From Caulobacter sp. (lineage in GTDB: Bacteria; Pseudomonadota; Alphaproteobacteria; Caulobacterales; Caulobacteraceae): a DNA stretch of 64,000 nucleotides. The translations under genes and the position numbers were made by a program. Numbering within the stretch: the stretch's first letter is position 1; every line of letters starts with the position of its first letter. Shown here one piece after another: positions 36,145-44,582 of the stretch. The notes under the pieces are model-generated. The model did no database searches. It was not told the origin of the DNA and saw nothing but the letters and a program-made list of their open reading frames with translations. The stretch lies in assembly GCA_030680355.1 (NCBI GenBank), contig JAUXVF010000023.1, positions 1 to 64,000 of the forward strand, in the 5' to 3' direction.

Positions 36145-38844
36145 TTGCGAATTCAACCGGTCGGAATTGGGCGACGGATCGCCATCGCTCTGGCCGCCAT
36201 GCTGATGGCCGCGCCCGCGCTCGCCTGGAGCCAGGACAACGCCGCGCCGCCGGAAGCCGTCAGCGCCACGCCCGCCGCCCCGCCGGTCGACCCGCCCCTC
36301 TCCCCCGAGGTCCTGGCCGCGCAACTGGCCGCGCAGACAGCCGCCGAAGAACGCCGGCTGGCCCTGGAAGCCGCCGAGCGGGCCAAGGCTGCCGCCGAGC
36401 GCGCCGTCTCGGCCGAGATGGCCCGGCTGCTCGGGATCGAGCAGCGGATGGCCACGATGGAACAAAGCCTCCAGAAGGGTCGAGCGGCGCTGGCCGTGCG
36501 CCGCGACGCGGTCATCGGCTGGCGACAGAGAGCGCGTGAAGCCAAGTCCGGACGGGCCCCGGCCGACGCGACCTATGACGCCCTGCGGGGTGAGCTTCGG
36601 ATCGCGCGGCGGGAGTTGTCAGCGGAACTGACACAGATCGAAAGCGGGGCGTCGGCGACGCCCGTGATCGGCGCTGACCCGCTTCAGGAGCTGCCCCCCG
36701 GCATCGACATCCGAGGTGTCCTGACCAAACGTCTTGAGCTCGAAACGCGCGCCCAACGGATCGCGACGGCGGAACGCGCCCTCCGCGCCGCCAGGGCCGA
36801 GGCGCTGTTGGACGAAGTCGACACCCTCAATGATGAGCGGCTGTCGCTGCTGCCGCATCTCACTTCGGCGAAACGGGCCGCTGTCACCGGGTTCACCGCC
36901 GCCGGCTGGGACCAGGCCCGGTCCGAGATGCGTCACCTGGTTCTGATCGTCCGCTATCACCGGTACGCCGTGACCGAATGGGCGGCCTCGGTACGCAAGC
37001 CCGGTGACGCCTTCTGGACCACCCTGGCGCAGAGCGGCGCGATCCTGGTGCCCTGGGCCCTGATCCTGAGCGTCTTCGTCTGGTGGCGCCGCAAGAGCCC
37101 GCAGGTCCTCAATACCTGGGAACGACGGCTGGAGATCGCCGATCGCAAGGCGCTGCATGCCGAGCCCAGCCTGAGCCTGCGCGCCGTTCGTTTTCTGCGC
37201 GCCATTCGCGGCCCCCTTGAATGGCTGGCGATGTTCTTCGCCCTGACGCTGGTGCTGCCCTCGGCCATGCTCAACCTGCTGGAGGTGCAGCTCCTCACCA
37301 TCATCATCCTCTGGGCGCTGGCCGGGGCGCTGGTCGTCAACGCCATCAACGCCGCCCTGGCCGACTCAAGTCTGATACGCCCGACGCGGTATGGCGGTAC
37401 CGGCGACATCCGCCTGCGGTCCCTCAGACTGGTCGGAACCGTCGTGGTGGTCTTCGCCCTGGTGCTGATCATCACCTCGCGCCTGGTCGGCGAGGGCACG
37501 ATCTATCGCTGGGTGTCGTCGACCAGTTGGCTGGCCGTCATTCCGGTCTTCCTCATCCTGGTGCGCTGGTGGCGGGATGTGATCTTTTCCCGAATCGAAC
37601 GCACCCGTCGAAAGAGCGCGTTCCAGCAATGGGTCATGGCCAACCGCACCGGCTGGCCGAGCTTCTTCGCGGCGATCGCCGCGGCCGTGCAGATGTTTTC
37701 AGCATCGGCCATCCGGATCGGCCGGCGTTGGTTGAGCTCCTTTGATCTGGTGCGTCGCGGCTCGGTCTTCCTGTTCCGTCGCGAGATGAAGAAGCAGGAC
37801 CGGGACCAACCGCTCCTGAACCGCACACCGATCGACGGGCCGCTGTTTGACCAGTTTGGACCGGACATACCCTCGACCGACTGGATCAGCACCGAGGCGG
37901 ATGAAAAGCTGATCCGCCTGATCGCAAGCGCGGCGGACGCCTCGCCCGCCATTTTCGCCCTGGTGGGCGAGCGCGGCGGCGGGAAGAGCACCGCTCTGCA
38001 ACGCCTCCAGTCCGAAGTTGCGGACGCGGTTCACATCGATTGCGGTGAGGGGGCCACGGTGGCGGCGCTTCTCAGACGTCTGGCGCGCGCGGCCGGATCA
38101 GACAAGCAGCCCGGTCCTCCGGCCATCCTGCTGGACAACGTTCAGGCGCTGATCAAGCCGGTGATGGGCGGCCTGCGGGATTTCGATGATCTTATCGCCC
38201 TGATCAGGAGGAGCGGCGGCCAGACCAGCTGGTATCTCGCCATCGATTCTTCCGTCTGGCAGTTCCTGGACGTCGCGCGCGGCTCGCGCCCGCTGTTCGA
38301 TGACGTGGTCCGGTTGGGCCGGTGGACGGAAAGCGCGATCAGCGCCCTGCTCACCGCCCGCTCCAAACAGGCGGGCGTCGACCCGACCTTCGAGGATCTG
38401 CTCGACGCCCTTCCCAGCGACACCGACGAAATCGACCGTCTGGAGGCCCTGGCGGCGCGACGGGCGGCCTACATGCTGCTGATCTGGGACTATTCCCGCG
38501 GCAATCCGGGCGTCGCCCTCCAGGTCTGGCGGCAGTCTCTTGCGGTCGGCCCCTCCGACCGCATCCATGTCCGCCCGCTACGGACGCCCAGTGAAAGCAG
38601 CCTGGATCTCCTGTCCGACGACACCCTCTTCGTGCTCCGCGCCGTCCTCCAGCTGTCGCCCGCGAGCCAGGACGACCTGCAGGGCGCGACACAGTTTTCG
38701 GCCGGCCGCGTCGCCAACGCGCTTCGCTTCTGCAGCGGCAAGGGCTTCATCGTCGAGCACGGCGACGGCGTAGCGCCGTCATGGACATGGTTCCGCGCGA
38801 TCACCCGCACCCTCGAACGCCGTCATCTGCTGGTGAGCCAATGA
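36145..38844 (+). CDS. Membrane-anchored P-loop ATPase with periplasmic coiled coil
   Basis: 899-residue multi-domain protein. Order: signal peptide (about 1-28, ends APALAWSQD), an alanine-rich then coiled-coil periplasmic region (about 50-265), four predicted helices between about 290 and 485 (SGAILVPWALILSVFVWWRR first), and a cytoplasmic part. The cytoplasmic part holds Walker A VGERGGGKST near 607 and Walker B AILLDNVQAL near 660, then a winged-helix-like tail. The ATPase looks STAND/AAA-like and not like a transporter. The TTG start is supported by AGGAGG at 36135-36140. The stop overlaps the next start by 4 bp (ATGA), so it is made together with an MscS channel. I do not recognise this as a named family; ATP-dependent gating of the channel is inference. 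Confidence 0.75.
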   Translation: MRIQPVGIGRRIAIALAAMLMAAPALAWSQDNAAPPEAVSATPAAPPVDPPLSPEVLAAQLAAQTAAEERRLALEAAERAKAAAERAVSAEMARLLGIEQRMATMEQSLQKGRAALAVRRDAVIGWRQRAREAKSGRAPADATYDALRGELRIARRELSAELTQIESGASATPVIGADPLQELPPGIDIRGVLTKRLELETRAQRIATAERALRAARAEALLDEVDTLNDERLSLLPHLTSAKRAAVTGFTAAGWDQARSEMRHLVLIVRYHRYAVTEWAASVRKPGDAFWTTLAQSGAILVPWALILSVFVWWRRKSPQVLNTWERRLEIADRKALHAEPSLSLRAVRFLRAIRGPLEWLAMFFALTLVLPSAMLNLLEVQLLTIIILWALAGALVVNAINAALADSSLIRPTRYGGTGDIRLRSLRLVGTVVVVFALVLIITSRLVGEGTIYRWVSSTSWLAVIPVFLILVRWWRDVIFSRIERTRRKSAFQQWVMANRTGWPSFFAAIAAAVQMFSASAIRIGRRWLSSFDLVRRGSVFLFRREMKKQDRDQPLLNRTPIDGPLFDQFGPDIPSTDWISTEADEKLIRLIASAADASPAIFALVGERGGGKSTALQRLQSEVADAVHIDCGEGATVAALLRRLARAAGSDKQPGPPAILLDNVQALIKPVMGGLRDFDDLIALIRRSGGQTSWYLAIDSSVWQFLDVARGSRPLFDDVVRLGRWTESAISALLTARSKQAGVDPTFEDLLDALPSDTDEIDRLEALAARRAAYMLLIWDYSRGNPGVALQVWRQSLAVGPSDRIHVRPLRTPSESSLDLLSDDTLFVLRAVLQLSPASQDDLQGATQFSAGRVANALRFCSGKGFIVEHGDGVAPSWTWFRAITRTLERRHLLVSQ

Positions 38845-39758
38845 GCCCGATGCGCCCTCCCCTGAGAGCCGCGACCGCGGCGTTCCTCCTGGCCAGTGTC
38901 GCGGCGGCCCCGGCGTGGGCCCAGGAGACGCCGGAACTGATCGATCTCACCAAGTTCATTCAGTGGGGCGGCGTCGCCGCCTCGGTGCTGGTGATTGTCG
39001 GCTCGCTGGTCGTGCTGCGGCTGGTCGGCAATTTCGGTGAACGGCTGAGCCGTCAGTTCGCCAATCGGCGGCCGATCATCCAGAAGCTCGAATCGTCGAT
39101 CCGGTTCGCGATCTACATCACCACCATCATCCTGTGCGTAAGGCTCAGCGTCCGACTCGACTCGACGGCGCTGACGGTGATCGGCGGCGGCCTGGCCTTC
39201 GCCGTCGGTTTCGCCATGCGGGATCTGGTGGCGGCGATTATCGCCGGCATCACCATCATGTTCGACCGGCCGTTCCAGGTCGGGGACCGGGTCGAATATG
39301 CCGGTCAGTATGGCGATATCCTGACGATCGGCCTGCGCAGCGTGCGCATGAACACGCTCGACGACAACATCATCACCATTCCCAACAACAAGGTGCTGAC
39401 CGACGTAGCCTCGAGCGGGAACTACGGCGCCCTGGAGATGCAGGTGCCGATGGATTTCTACATCGGCGTTGATCAGGATGTGAAGATCGCCGCAGAGCTG
39501 GTCCACGAGGCCTGTCTGACCAGTCCCTACATCTTCCTGAGCAGGCGCGTTCCCGTCCTAATCACCCAGGTGATCCTGCAGAATTACGTCGCCATCAGGA
39601 TCAAGGCCCGACCCTACGTCTTTGACTGCAAGTACGAAAAGCCGTTCGAGACCGATGTCCACATGCGCGTGCTCGAGGCCTTCCGGGCACACGGGGTCCA
39701 TCCCCCGGCGATCCTGCATCGTCAGATCCTGGATCTGGATCAGCCCACGCCGGCCTGA
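38841..39758 (+). CDS. MscS-family mechanosensitive ion channel
   Basis: 305-residue channel. A signal peptide (about 1-26, ends APAWAQ) is followed by helices near 40-62 and 88-108, then the pore helix TVIGGGLAFAVGFAMRDLVA around 118-137. The conserved FDRPFQVGDRVEYAGQYGD and TIPNNKVLTDV of the MscS beta domain follow, then the alpha/beta cytoplasmic vestibule. The start ATG overlaps the stop of the membrane ATPase gene by 4 bp, an association that suggests the channel is a partner or effector of that ATPase. Physiological role may be osmotic relief or regulated ion flux. It converges on a potassium-channel-like gene 18 bp away. Confidence 0.88.
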   Translation: MSPMRPPLRAATAAFLLASVAAAPAWAQETPELIDLTKFIQWGGVAASVLVIVGSLVVLRLVGNFGERLSRQFANRRPIIQKLESSIRFAIYITTIILCVRLSVRLDSTALTVIGGGLAFAVGFAMRDLVAAIIAGITIMFDRPFQVGDRVEYAGQYGDILTIGLRSVRMNTLDDNIITIPNNKVLTDVASSGNYGALEMQVPMDFYIGVDQDVKIAAELVHEACLTSPYIFLSRRVPVLITQVILQNYVAIRIKARPYVFDCKYEKPFETDVHMRVLEAFRAHGVHPPAILHRQILDLDQPTPA

Positions 39759-39776
39759 GGGTCGGGTTCGGCGGTC

Positions 39777-40616
39777 TCAGTCGACGTTGTCGTTGGGGAT
39801 GTTCAGCTGTGTGCCGCAGGCCTTGCAATGGACCGCGTCCGGGTCGTGCCGGCCAAGCCCGCAGGTCGGACAGGGGAAACGAACCTTGTCGGGGCGGAAC
39901 AGGGTCTGGGCGAGGCGTACGAACAGGGTGATCCCGGAGATCATGGTCACGATCGAGATCAGCTTGCCCCACGCCCCCGGCAGGACCACGTCGCCAAAGC
40001 CGGTCGTCGTCAGGGTGGCGACCGTGAAATAAAGCGCATCGATGTAGCCGGTGATCCCCGGGTGCCGGCCGGCGTAGATCGTGTAGACGAAGCCGGTGAT
40101 GACAAACACGAAGGTGAACAGGGTGGCGATCGCCCGGATGACGTCTTCCCACCGCGTGTCGTCGTAGCGTCTTCCGACCGTCTCCCAGAAGAACTCGCTG
40201 TGAAACAGGGTCCAGAGGCGCAGCACCCGCAGGAAGGCCAGATTGAACAGCCAAAGCGGCGCCAGCAGGGTCAGGAGAACAAACAGGTCCAGCCAGACGA
40301 TCGGCCGCACGATCCAGGCCTTCAGGTTACGCCAGGCCAGCGCCCGCGCCGTAAGATCCGCGGCCAGCAGAAACGCCACGACATAGTCGATGATCAGAAA
40401 GGCCGGGGTGTCGCCCAGAACCGGCGCCGCCACGAACAGCGCGATCAGCGCCAGATCGAGACCGATCACCGCCAGCCGAAACCGGACCGCCCGTTTCGAA
40501 TGGCCATGATAGAGACCACGCAGTTGAACGCGCAGCCGTCCAAGCGCCGATTTTCGAATGGACCCCCGGATGACGGTTTCGCCGCCGTCCTGACCTGATC
40601 GGTTTCTCTGTCTCAA
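39777..40616 (-). CDS. Voltage-gated-like potassium channel with C-terminal zinc ribbon
   Basis: 279-residue ion channel of the voltage-gated cation superfamily. Helices S1-S4 occupy about 48-140, with few S4 arginines (R130 and R133 in FLRVLRLWTLF), so voltage sensing may be weak. The pore loop carries the K+ filter TTTGFGD at 203-209 and S6 follows. After S6 a short tail ends in a four-cysteine zinc ribbon, CPTC at 249-252 and CKAC at 264-267, which is unusual for a channel and could sense metal or redox state or bind a partner. The start at 40616 gives a basic N-terminus; later starts are possible. Confidence 0.82.
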   Translation of the reverse strand: MRQRNRSGQDGGETVIRGSIRKSALGRLRVQLRGLYHGHSKRAVRFRLAVIGLDLALIALFVAAPVLGDTPAFLIIDYVVAFLLAADLTARALAWRNLKAWIVRPIVWLDLFVLLTLLAPLWLFNLAFLRVLRLWTLFHSEFFWETVGRRYDDTRWEDVIRAIATLFTFVFVITGFVYTIYAGRHPGITGYIDALYFTVATLTTTGFGDVVLPGAWGKLISIVTMISGITLFVRLAQTLFRPDKVRFPCPTCGLGRHDPDAVHCKACGTQLNIPNDNVD

Positions 40617-41021
40617 CCGCGGTGTCCGCGACGCTGCCTGATCGCGGACCGCGCCCCCGGGTCCCTGGCGTCGGCCCGGGGCGTCAACGCCGGCTTTAGC
40701 GCCGGCCGGCGCTGATGAGACGCATCTGTTTCCACCGTGATCTCCCGCCTCGATTGGCCGTCATTCTCGTCACCCGGTCCGAAACCTGACCGTTCGCCCA
40801 CAGCCTGTCCAATCACGGTCGCCGGGAACCGGCAGCGCCGCTTCGGGCGGTGGATCCTTAGCCCGACCATTTGAGGCAAGCCGGCCTACGAAACAATCAC
40901 TAGCGCCGTCCTGTCCCGGAGTGAACAGGCGGCGCTGATGGGCTGGCGACCGAGTCGAGCCACTGACAACTAATAAACGGCTTGTATTTCATATACTGTC
41001 GTCGCGTCTTTTAATAAGACA

Positions 41022-41046
41022 ACACTAATAGATTTGTCATTAGTGT
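41022..41046 (+). promoter_or_regulatory. Operator-like inverted repeat
   Basis: ACACTAAT, nine bases, ATTAGTGT: perfect 8-bp inverted repeat ending 15 bp before a -35 hexamer. Placement fits an activator or repressor site for the gene at 41205. Confidence 0.45.
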
Positions 41047-41061
41047 ATAATTGCACCGATG

Positions 41062-41093
41062 TTGACATATACATATTTATTGTTGTATATAAT
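41062..41093 (+). promoter_or_regulatory. Sigma70-like promoter of the small orphan gene
   Basis: TTGACA at 41062-41067. A TATATA at 41086-41091 gives an 18-bp spacer; an overlapping perfect TATAAT at 41088-41093 gives 20. Both hexamers are close to consensus, rare in this GC-rich sequence. Confidence 0.5.
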
Positions 41094-41204
41094 GGTCACA
41101 CGAAAAATCCAATCGACCCCCGACGCTTCTCACCCGGTGGCAACGCTTTTTTGCCGCAGCGTCTTTTCTGTCGATTTTGTTCCGATTCCTGGAGGACCTT
41201 ATTC

Positions 41205-41729
41205 ATGAACAAGCGCAATCAAGCCCGTCCCGCCCCCGCCCGCAACAGCCGTCAGTACAGCCGCGCCAATGCCCGCGTGGGCTTGGTCATGGGTCAGGAT
41301 ATCGACTTCGGCGATATTGGCGCCGCTGAGTCCATTTTTGTCGAGATGGGCGTTCGACTGGCGCCGATGAGCTGCGGCGACACGCAGTACAGAATGGGCG
41401 CGCCCGGCGCGACCGTATCGGTGCTGCCGACCGCCGGCCTGAAGGATGTTCTCAGCGGCGGCCTCGCCGGGATCGTCGTCCCGAGCGGCGAAGCGGCGGC
41501 CGGGTCCGAAGACGCCAACAGTTTCGATGATCTGGTCAAGGCGACCAAAGGCGAACAGCTGCCGATCATGGCCTTCGGAGACGGTGTCTCGAGAACGCTG
41601 GACGCGCTGGGCCTTCCCCACGATGAGACCCTCCCGGCCGGCGTTCTGGTCCACAAGGGCGTTCGACTTCTGGAGACCGCCGACGACTTGCGGAGCGCCA
41701 TGACGGTGTTCTACCGCTCGGCGGCATAG
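41205..41729 (+). CDS. Orphan 174-residue protein, possibly a degenerate DJ-1/PfpI-like fold
   Basis: Basic, arginine-rich N-terminus (MNKRNQARPAPARNSRQYSR), then an alpha/beta pattern: ARVGLVMGQDIDFGDIGAAE, a central GGLAGIVVPSGEAAAG and LPIMAFGDGVSRTLDAL. This order resembles class I glutamine amidotransferase-like DJ-1/PfpI proteins, but the nucleophile-elbow cysteine (usually xCxGx) is absent: the position reads FGDGV. If the fold guess is right it is a non-catalytic member. A clear GGAGG ribosome site precedes the ATG. It has its own AT-rich promoter and an intrinsic terminator, so it is a monocistronic unit. Function unknown. Confidence 0.7.
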   Translation: MNKRNQARPAPARNSRQYSRANARVGLVMGQDIDFGDIGAAESIFVEMGVRLAPMSCGDTQYRMGAPGATVSVLPTAGLKDVLSGGLAGIVVPSGEAAAGSEDANSFDDLVKATKGEQLPIMAFGDGVSRTLDALGLPHDETLPAGVLVHKGVRLLETADDLRSAMTVFYRSAA

Positions 41730-41763
41730 CCAACCCGGCGGTCTGCCCGCCAGGCGCAGTGAC

Positions 41764-41797
41764 AACACGGTGCTGGACTCCTCCAGCGCCGTGTTTT
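41764..41797 (+). terminator. Intrinsic terminator of the orphan gene
   Basis: AACACGGTGCTGGA, four bases, TCCAGCGCCGTGTT: a 14-bp stem with one G-U wobble, followed by a short T-run. It lies 34 bp after the stop codon. Confidence 0.75.
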
Positions 41798-41892
41798 CGT
41801 GTCTGGATCCAGGCGAATGCCCCATTGAGGCGCCGTAGGGGCAAGCGGTTATCCTGCGCGCGGCGGTTCAGTCGCCGTCGCCAGGACACTCC

Positions 41893-42330
41893 ATGACCAC
41901 AGCTGAAGCCGACAGCGCCACCGCCGACGACCTGTCCCGCACCCTGGGGCTGGTCCAGCGGCTGGAGATGAATCCGGAAGGTCGCGCCCGCATCGAATAC
42001 GAGGCCGGGCTGCATATGTGCCATTCCGGCGGTGTGGTTCAGGGCGGGTTCGTCAGCGGCTGGATCGATGCGGCCATGGCCCATGCCGTTATCGCCATGG
42101 CCGGAAACACCGTCGTGCCGATGTCGCTGGAGCTGAAGGTGAGCTTCTTTGCTCCGGCACGTCCTGGACGGGTTATAGCCGAGGCCTGGGTGGAGCGGCG
42201 CGGCAAGTCGACCTGCTTCATGGAGGGCCGGCTGCTCGACCCGGCCGGCCAGGTTCTGGCCAAGGCCAGCTCGACCATTCGCCTGGCCTCGCGCGAGCGG
42301 GTCGAAGCCAGCGCCCGGGCCGCGGGCTGA
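41893..42330 (+). CDS. PaaI-family hotdog thioesterase
   Basis: 145-residue hotdog-fold acyl-CoA thioesterase. The active-site helix region reads HMCHSGGVVQGGFVSGWIDAAM (H-x-G-x-x-x-G-G pattern), followed by the beta-sheet core VVPMSLELKVSFFAPARPGRV. PaaI-type enzymes hydrolyse aromatic or medium-chain acyl-CoAs, often to rescue trapped CoA. It precedes an acyl-CoA synthetase by 92 bp on the same strand, so the two may control the same CoA ester pool. Substrate unknown. Confidence 0.85.
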   Translation: MTTAEADSATADDLSRTLGLVQRLEMNPEGRARIEYEAGLHMCHSGGVVQGGFVSGWIDAAMAHAVIAMAGNTVVPMSLELKVSFFAPARPGRVIAEAWVERRGKSTCFMEGRLLDPAGQVLAKASSTIRLASRERVEASARAAG

Positions 42331-42422
42331 CGAGAAATCTCGCCGGGCGAGCCCGCCGGGCGCTATGAAACTGCCGCAGCTGGCCGCACAGACGCCGGCG
42401 CGAGCGATGGGAAGGATGCCAA

Positions 42423-44123
42423 ATGCACTATGCGGAACTGAACACGGCGTGGGACGAGCTGACGGCGCCGGGCGCGGCCTTTGAGATCACCGAGATCGAC
42501 GTCCGCGGCAGTCGCATCCGCACCTTCAAGAACGCGCCGCCGAGCCTGCGCGAGTTCTGGCTATCGACGCAGCCTTTCGCGGACCGCGACTACCTGGTCT
42601 ACGAGGATGAACGCATCACCTACGCCCAGGCGCACCGGCAGGTCGCATCGATCGCCAACTGGATGATCAGCCACGGCGTCCAGCCCGGCGACCGCATCGC
42701 CATTGCCATGCGAAACTATCCGGAATGGATGCTGATCTACTGGGCGGCGGGCTGTATCGGCGTGGCCGTTGTCGGCATGAACGCCTGGTGGACCACCCAG
42801 GAAATGGCTTACGGCTTCAAAGACTCCGAACCCAAGGTGGTGTTCGCCGACCAGGAACGCATCGCCCGGATCCAGGAGCAGCCCGACATGCTGGGCGGAG
42901 CCAGCCTTGTCGCGATCCGGACGACCCCGACACCGGCCGGCGCGATCGCCTGGGCGGACGTCGTCGCCCATGGCGGCGACCTCCCCGACGTGCAGGTCGA
43001 CCCCGACGCCGACGCCTGCATCTTCTACACATCGGGCACCACCGGTTTCCCGAAGGGCGCGCAGCTGACCCATCGGGGTTGTATCAACAACCTGCTGAAC
43101 ATCGTCTTCGCCGGCCAGGCCCAGGCCCTGGCCACCGAGCGCGCCACCGGACTGGAGGTCGATCCCAACGCGCCGGCCTTCGTGCCCGCGACGCTGGTCA
43201 CCACTCCCCTCTTCCACGTCACGGCCAACAACTGCGGCGCCTACGCCACGACAGCCGCCGGCGGGAAACTGGTGCTGATGTACCGCTGGGACGCGGAGTC
43301 AGCGCTCCAGCTCATTGAGCGGGAAGGCGTCACCACCGTCAGCGGGGTGCCGGTGATGGCGCGCGAACTGATCACCCATACTGACTTCCACAAGTACGAC
43401 ACATCGACCCTGGTCACCGTCGGCGGCGGCGGGGCCCAGATTCAGCCGGACCTGGTCGCCAAGATCGAGTCCACCGTCGCCACGGCCCGGCCTAACACCG
43501 GCTATGGCATGACCGAAACCTGCGGCATCATCACCGCGATCGCCGGCGACTTCTTCGTCGACAAGCCGGCCAGCTGCGGGCGTGCCATGCCCAACTTCGA
43601 GGCCAAGGTCGTCAACGACGACGGCCAGACCGTGCCGGCCGGCGAGCCCGGCGAGCTTTGGGTCCGCGGCTCCTCGGTCATCAAGGGCTACATCAACCGG
43701 CCCGACGCCACGGCCGAGTCGATCACCGACGGCTGGCTGCACACCGGCGATGTCGCCCGCATCGACGAGGACGGCTTCATCTTTCTCGTTGATCGCAAGA
43801 AGGACATGGTCCTGCGCGGCGGCGAGAACATCTACTGCGCGGAAGTGGAAGCGACGCTGCATCAGAACGCGGCCGTCGCCGAATGCTGCGTCTTCGGCGT
43901 TCCGGACGATCGTCTCGGCGAAGAGGTCGCGGCGGCTGTCGTTCTGCGTGCCGGAGAACAGCTCACCGCCAGCGATCTGCGCGACCACTGCCTTGGCCTG
44001 GTCGCCAAACACAAGGCCCCCCGCTACATCTGGTTGCTCACCGAACCCCTGCCCCGCAACGCCAGCGGCAAGTTCCTAAAGCGGGAGCTGCGGGACCGGC
44101 TGAAAACAGTAGACGCGGCCTGA
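42423..44123 (+). CDS. Class I adenylate-forming acyl-CoA synthetase (long/medium-chain type)
   Basis: 566-residue AMP-forming ligase. P-loop-like FYTSGTTGFPKGAQLTH is near residue 200, the adenine-binding TGYGMTETCGIIT near 360, the hinge aspartate in LHTGDVARIDEDG near 440, and the catalytic lysine in RNASGKFLKRELRD near 553. It activates a carboxylic acid as an acyl-adenylate and then as a CoA thioester. GGAAGG precedes the ATG. The thioesterase gene upstream suggests linked function. Chain length or aromatic specificity cannot be determined here. Confidence 0.88.
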   Translation: MHYAELNTAWDELTAPGAAFEITEIDVRGSRIRTFKNAPPSLREFWLSTQPFADRDYLVYEDERITYAQAHRQVASIANWMISHGVQPGDRIAIAMRNYPEWMLIYWAAGCIGVAVVGMNAWWTTQEMAYGFKDSEPKVVFADQERIARIQEQPDMLGGASLVAIRTTPTPAGAIAWADVVAHGGDLPDVQVDPDADACIFYTSGTTGFPKGAQLTHRGCINNLLNIVFAGQAQALATERATGLEVDPNAPAFVPATLVTTPLFHVTANNCGAYATTAAGGKLVLMYRWDAESALQLIEREGVTTVSGVPVMARELITHTDFHKYDTSTLVTVGGGGAQIQPDLVAKIESTVATARPNTGYGMTETCGIITAIAGDFFVDKPASCGRAMPNFEAKVVNDDGQTVPAGEPGELWVRGSSVIKGYINRPDATAESITDGWLHTGDVARIDEDGFIFLVDRKKDMVLRGGENIYCAEVEATLHQNAAVAECCVFGVPDDRLGEEVAAAVVLRAGEQLTASDLRDHCLGLVAKHKAPRYIWLLTEPLPRNASGKFLKRELRDRLKTVDAA

Positions 44124-44138
44124 CGGGCGAGGCCGGTC

Positions 44139-44582
44139 CTACCAGACCACGGCGGTGGCGCGGCGCGTCACCCGGATTTCGGCCGGCAACAGAAGATTGA
44201 GCCGCCGCAGGAGCCGGGGAATGTCGACCGGCTTGGTCATATAGTCGGCCGCGCCGAGGCCAAGGGCACGCGTCACGTCTCCCGCCCGTTGGTGCGCAGA
44301 CAGGACGATGACCGGCGCCTTGGCGACGGTGGCGTAGGAGCGCCGCCGGGCGAGAAAGCCGAAACCGTCCAGGTTGGGCATGGCCAGGTCCAGGACGATC
44401 ACGTCGGGCAGCGCCGGCAGGGCAATTGTCAGCGCCTCGGCGCCGTCATTCGCCACATTGACCTGATACCCGGCTTTCTTGAGCTCGATGGCCAACAGCT
44501 CGGCGATGTTCTCGTCGTCTTCGACGATCAGAACGCGCGGCGGGCGCTGTCGAATATCAGATTGCGTGGAGGCGTTCGGCAT
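44139..44582 (-). CDS. Single-domain response regulator
   Basis: 147-residue receiver domain without an output domain. Acidic pocket ED at 21-22, phospho-acceptor D65 in VIVLDLAMPNLDG, and the conserved lysine in DYMTKPVDIPRL. The C-terminal 20 residues (PAEIRVTRRATAVVW) are short and do not form a DNA-binding domain. It overlaps the hybrid kinase gene by 26 bp, so the kinase probably phosphorylates it. It may act by protein-protein contact, as CheY- or DivK-like regulators do. Confidence 0.87.
   Translation of the reverse strand: MPNASTQSDIRQRPPRVLIVEDDENIAELLAIELKKAGYQVNVANDGAEALTIALPALPDVIVLDLAMPNLDGFGFLARRRSYATVAKAPVIVLSAHQRAGDVTRALGLGAADYMTKPVDIPRLLRRLNLLLPAEIRVTRRATAVVW

Larger units (their letters stand above)
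40617..41204. other. Long intergenic region with AT-rich promoter block
   Basis: 588 bp. An 88-codon minus-strand frame at 40613-40879 has no features and overlaps the channel gene end, so I do not call it. From about 40970 to 41110 the DNA is sharply AT-rich compared with the rest of the window. It contains an inverted repeat (41022-41046) and a sigma70-like promoter (41062-41093). The remainder is a leader of about 110 nt for the small gene at 41205. Confidence 0.6.

Noticed and set aside
40613..40879. 88-codon minus-strand frame
   Set aside because: No family features, arginine/proline-rich composition typical of random GC-rich frames, overlaps the ion-channel gene start.
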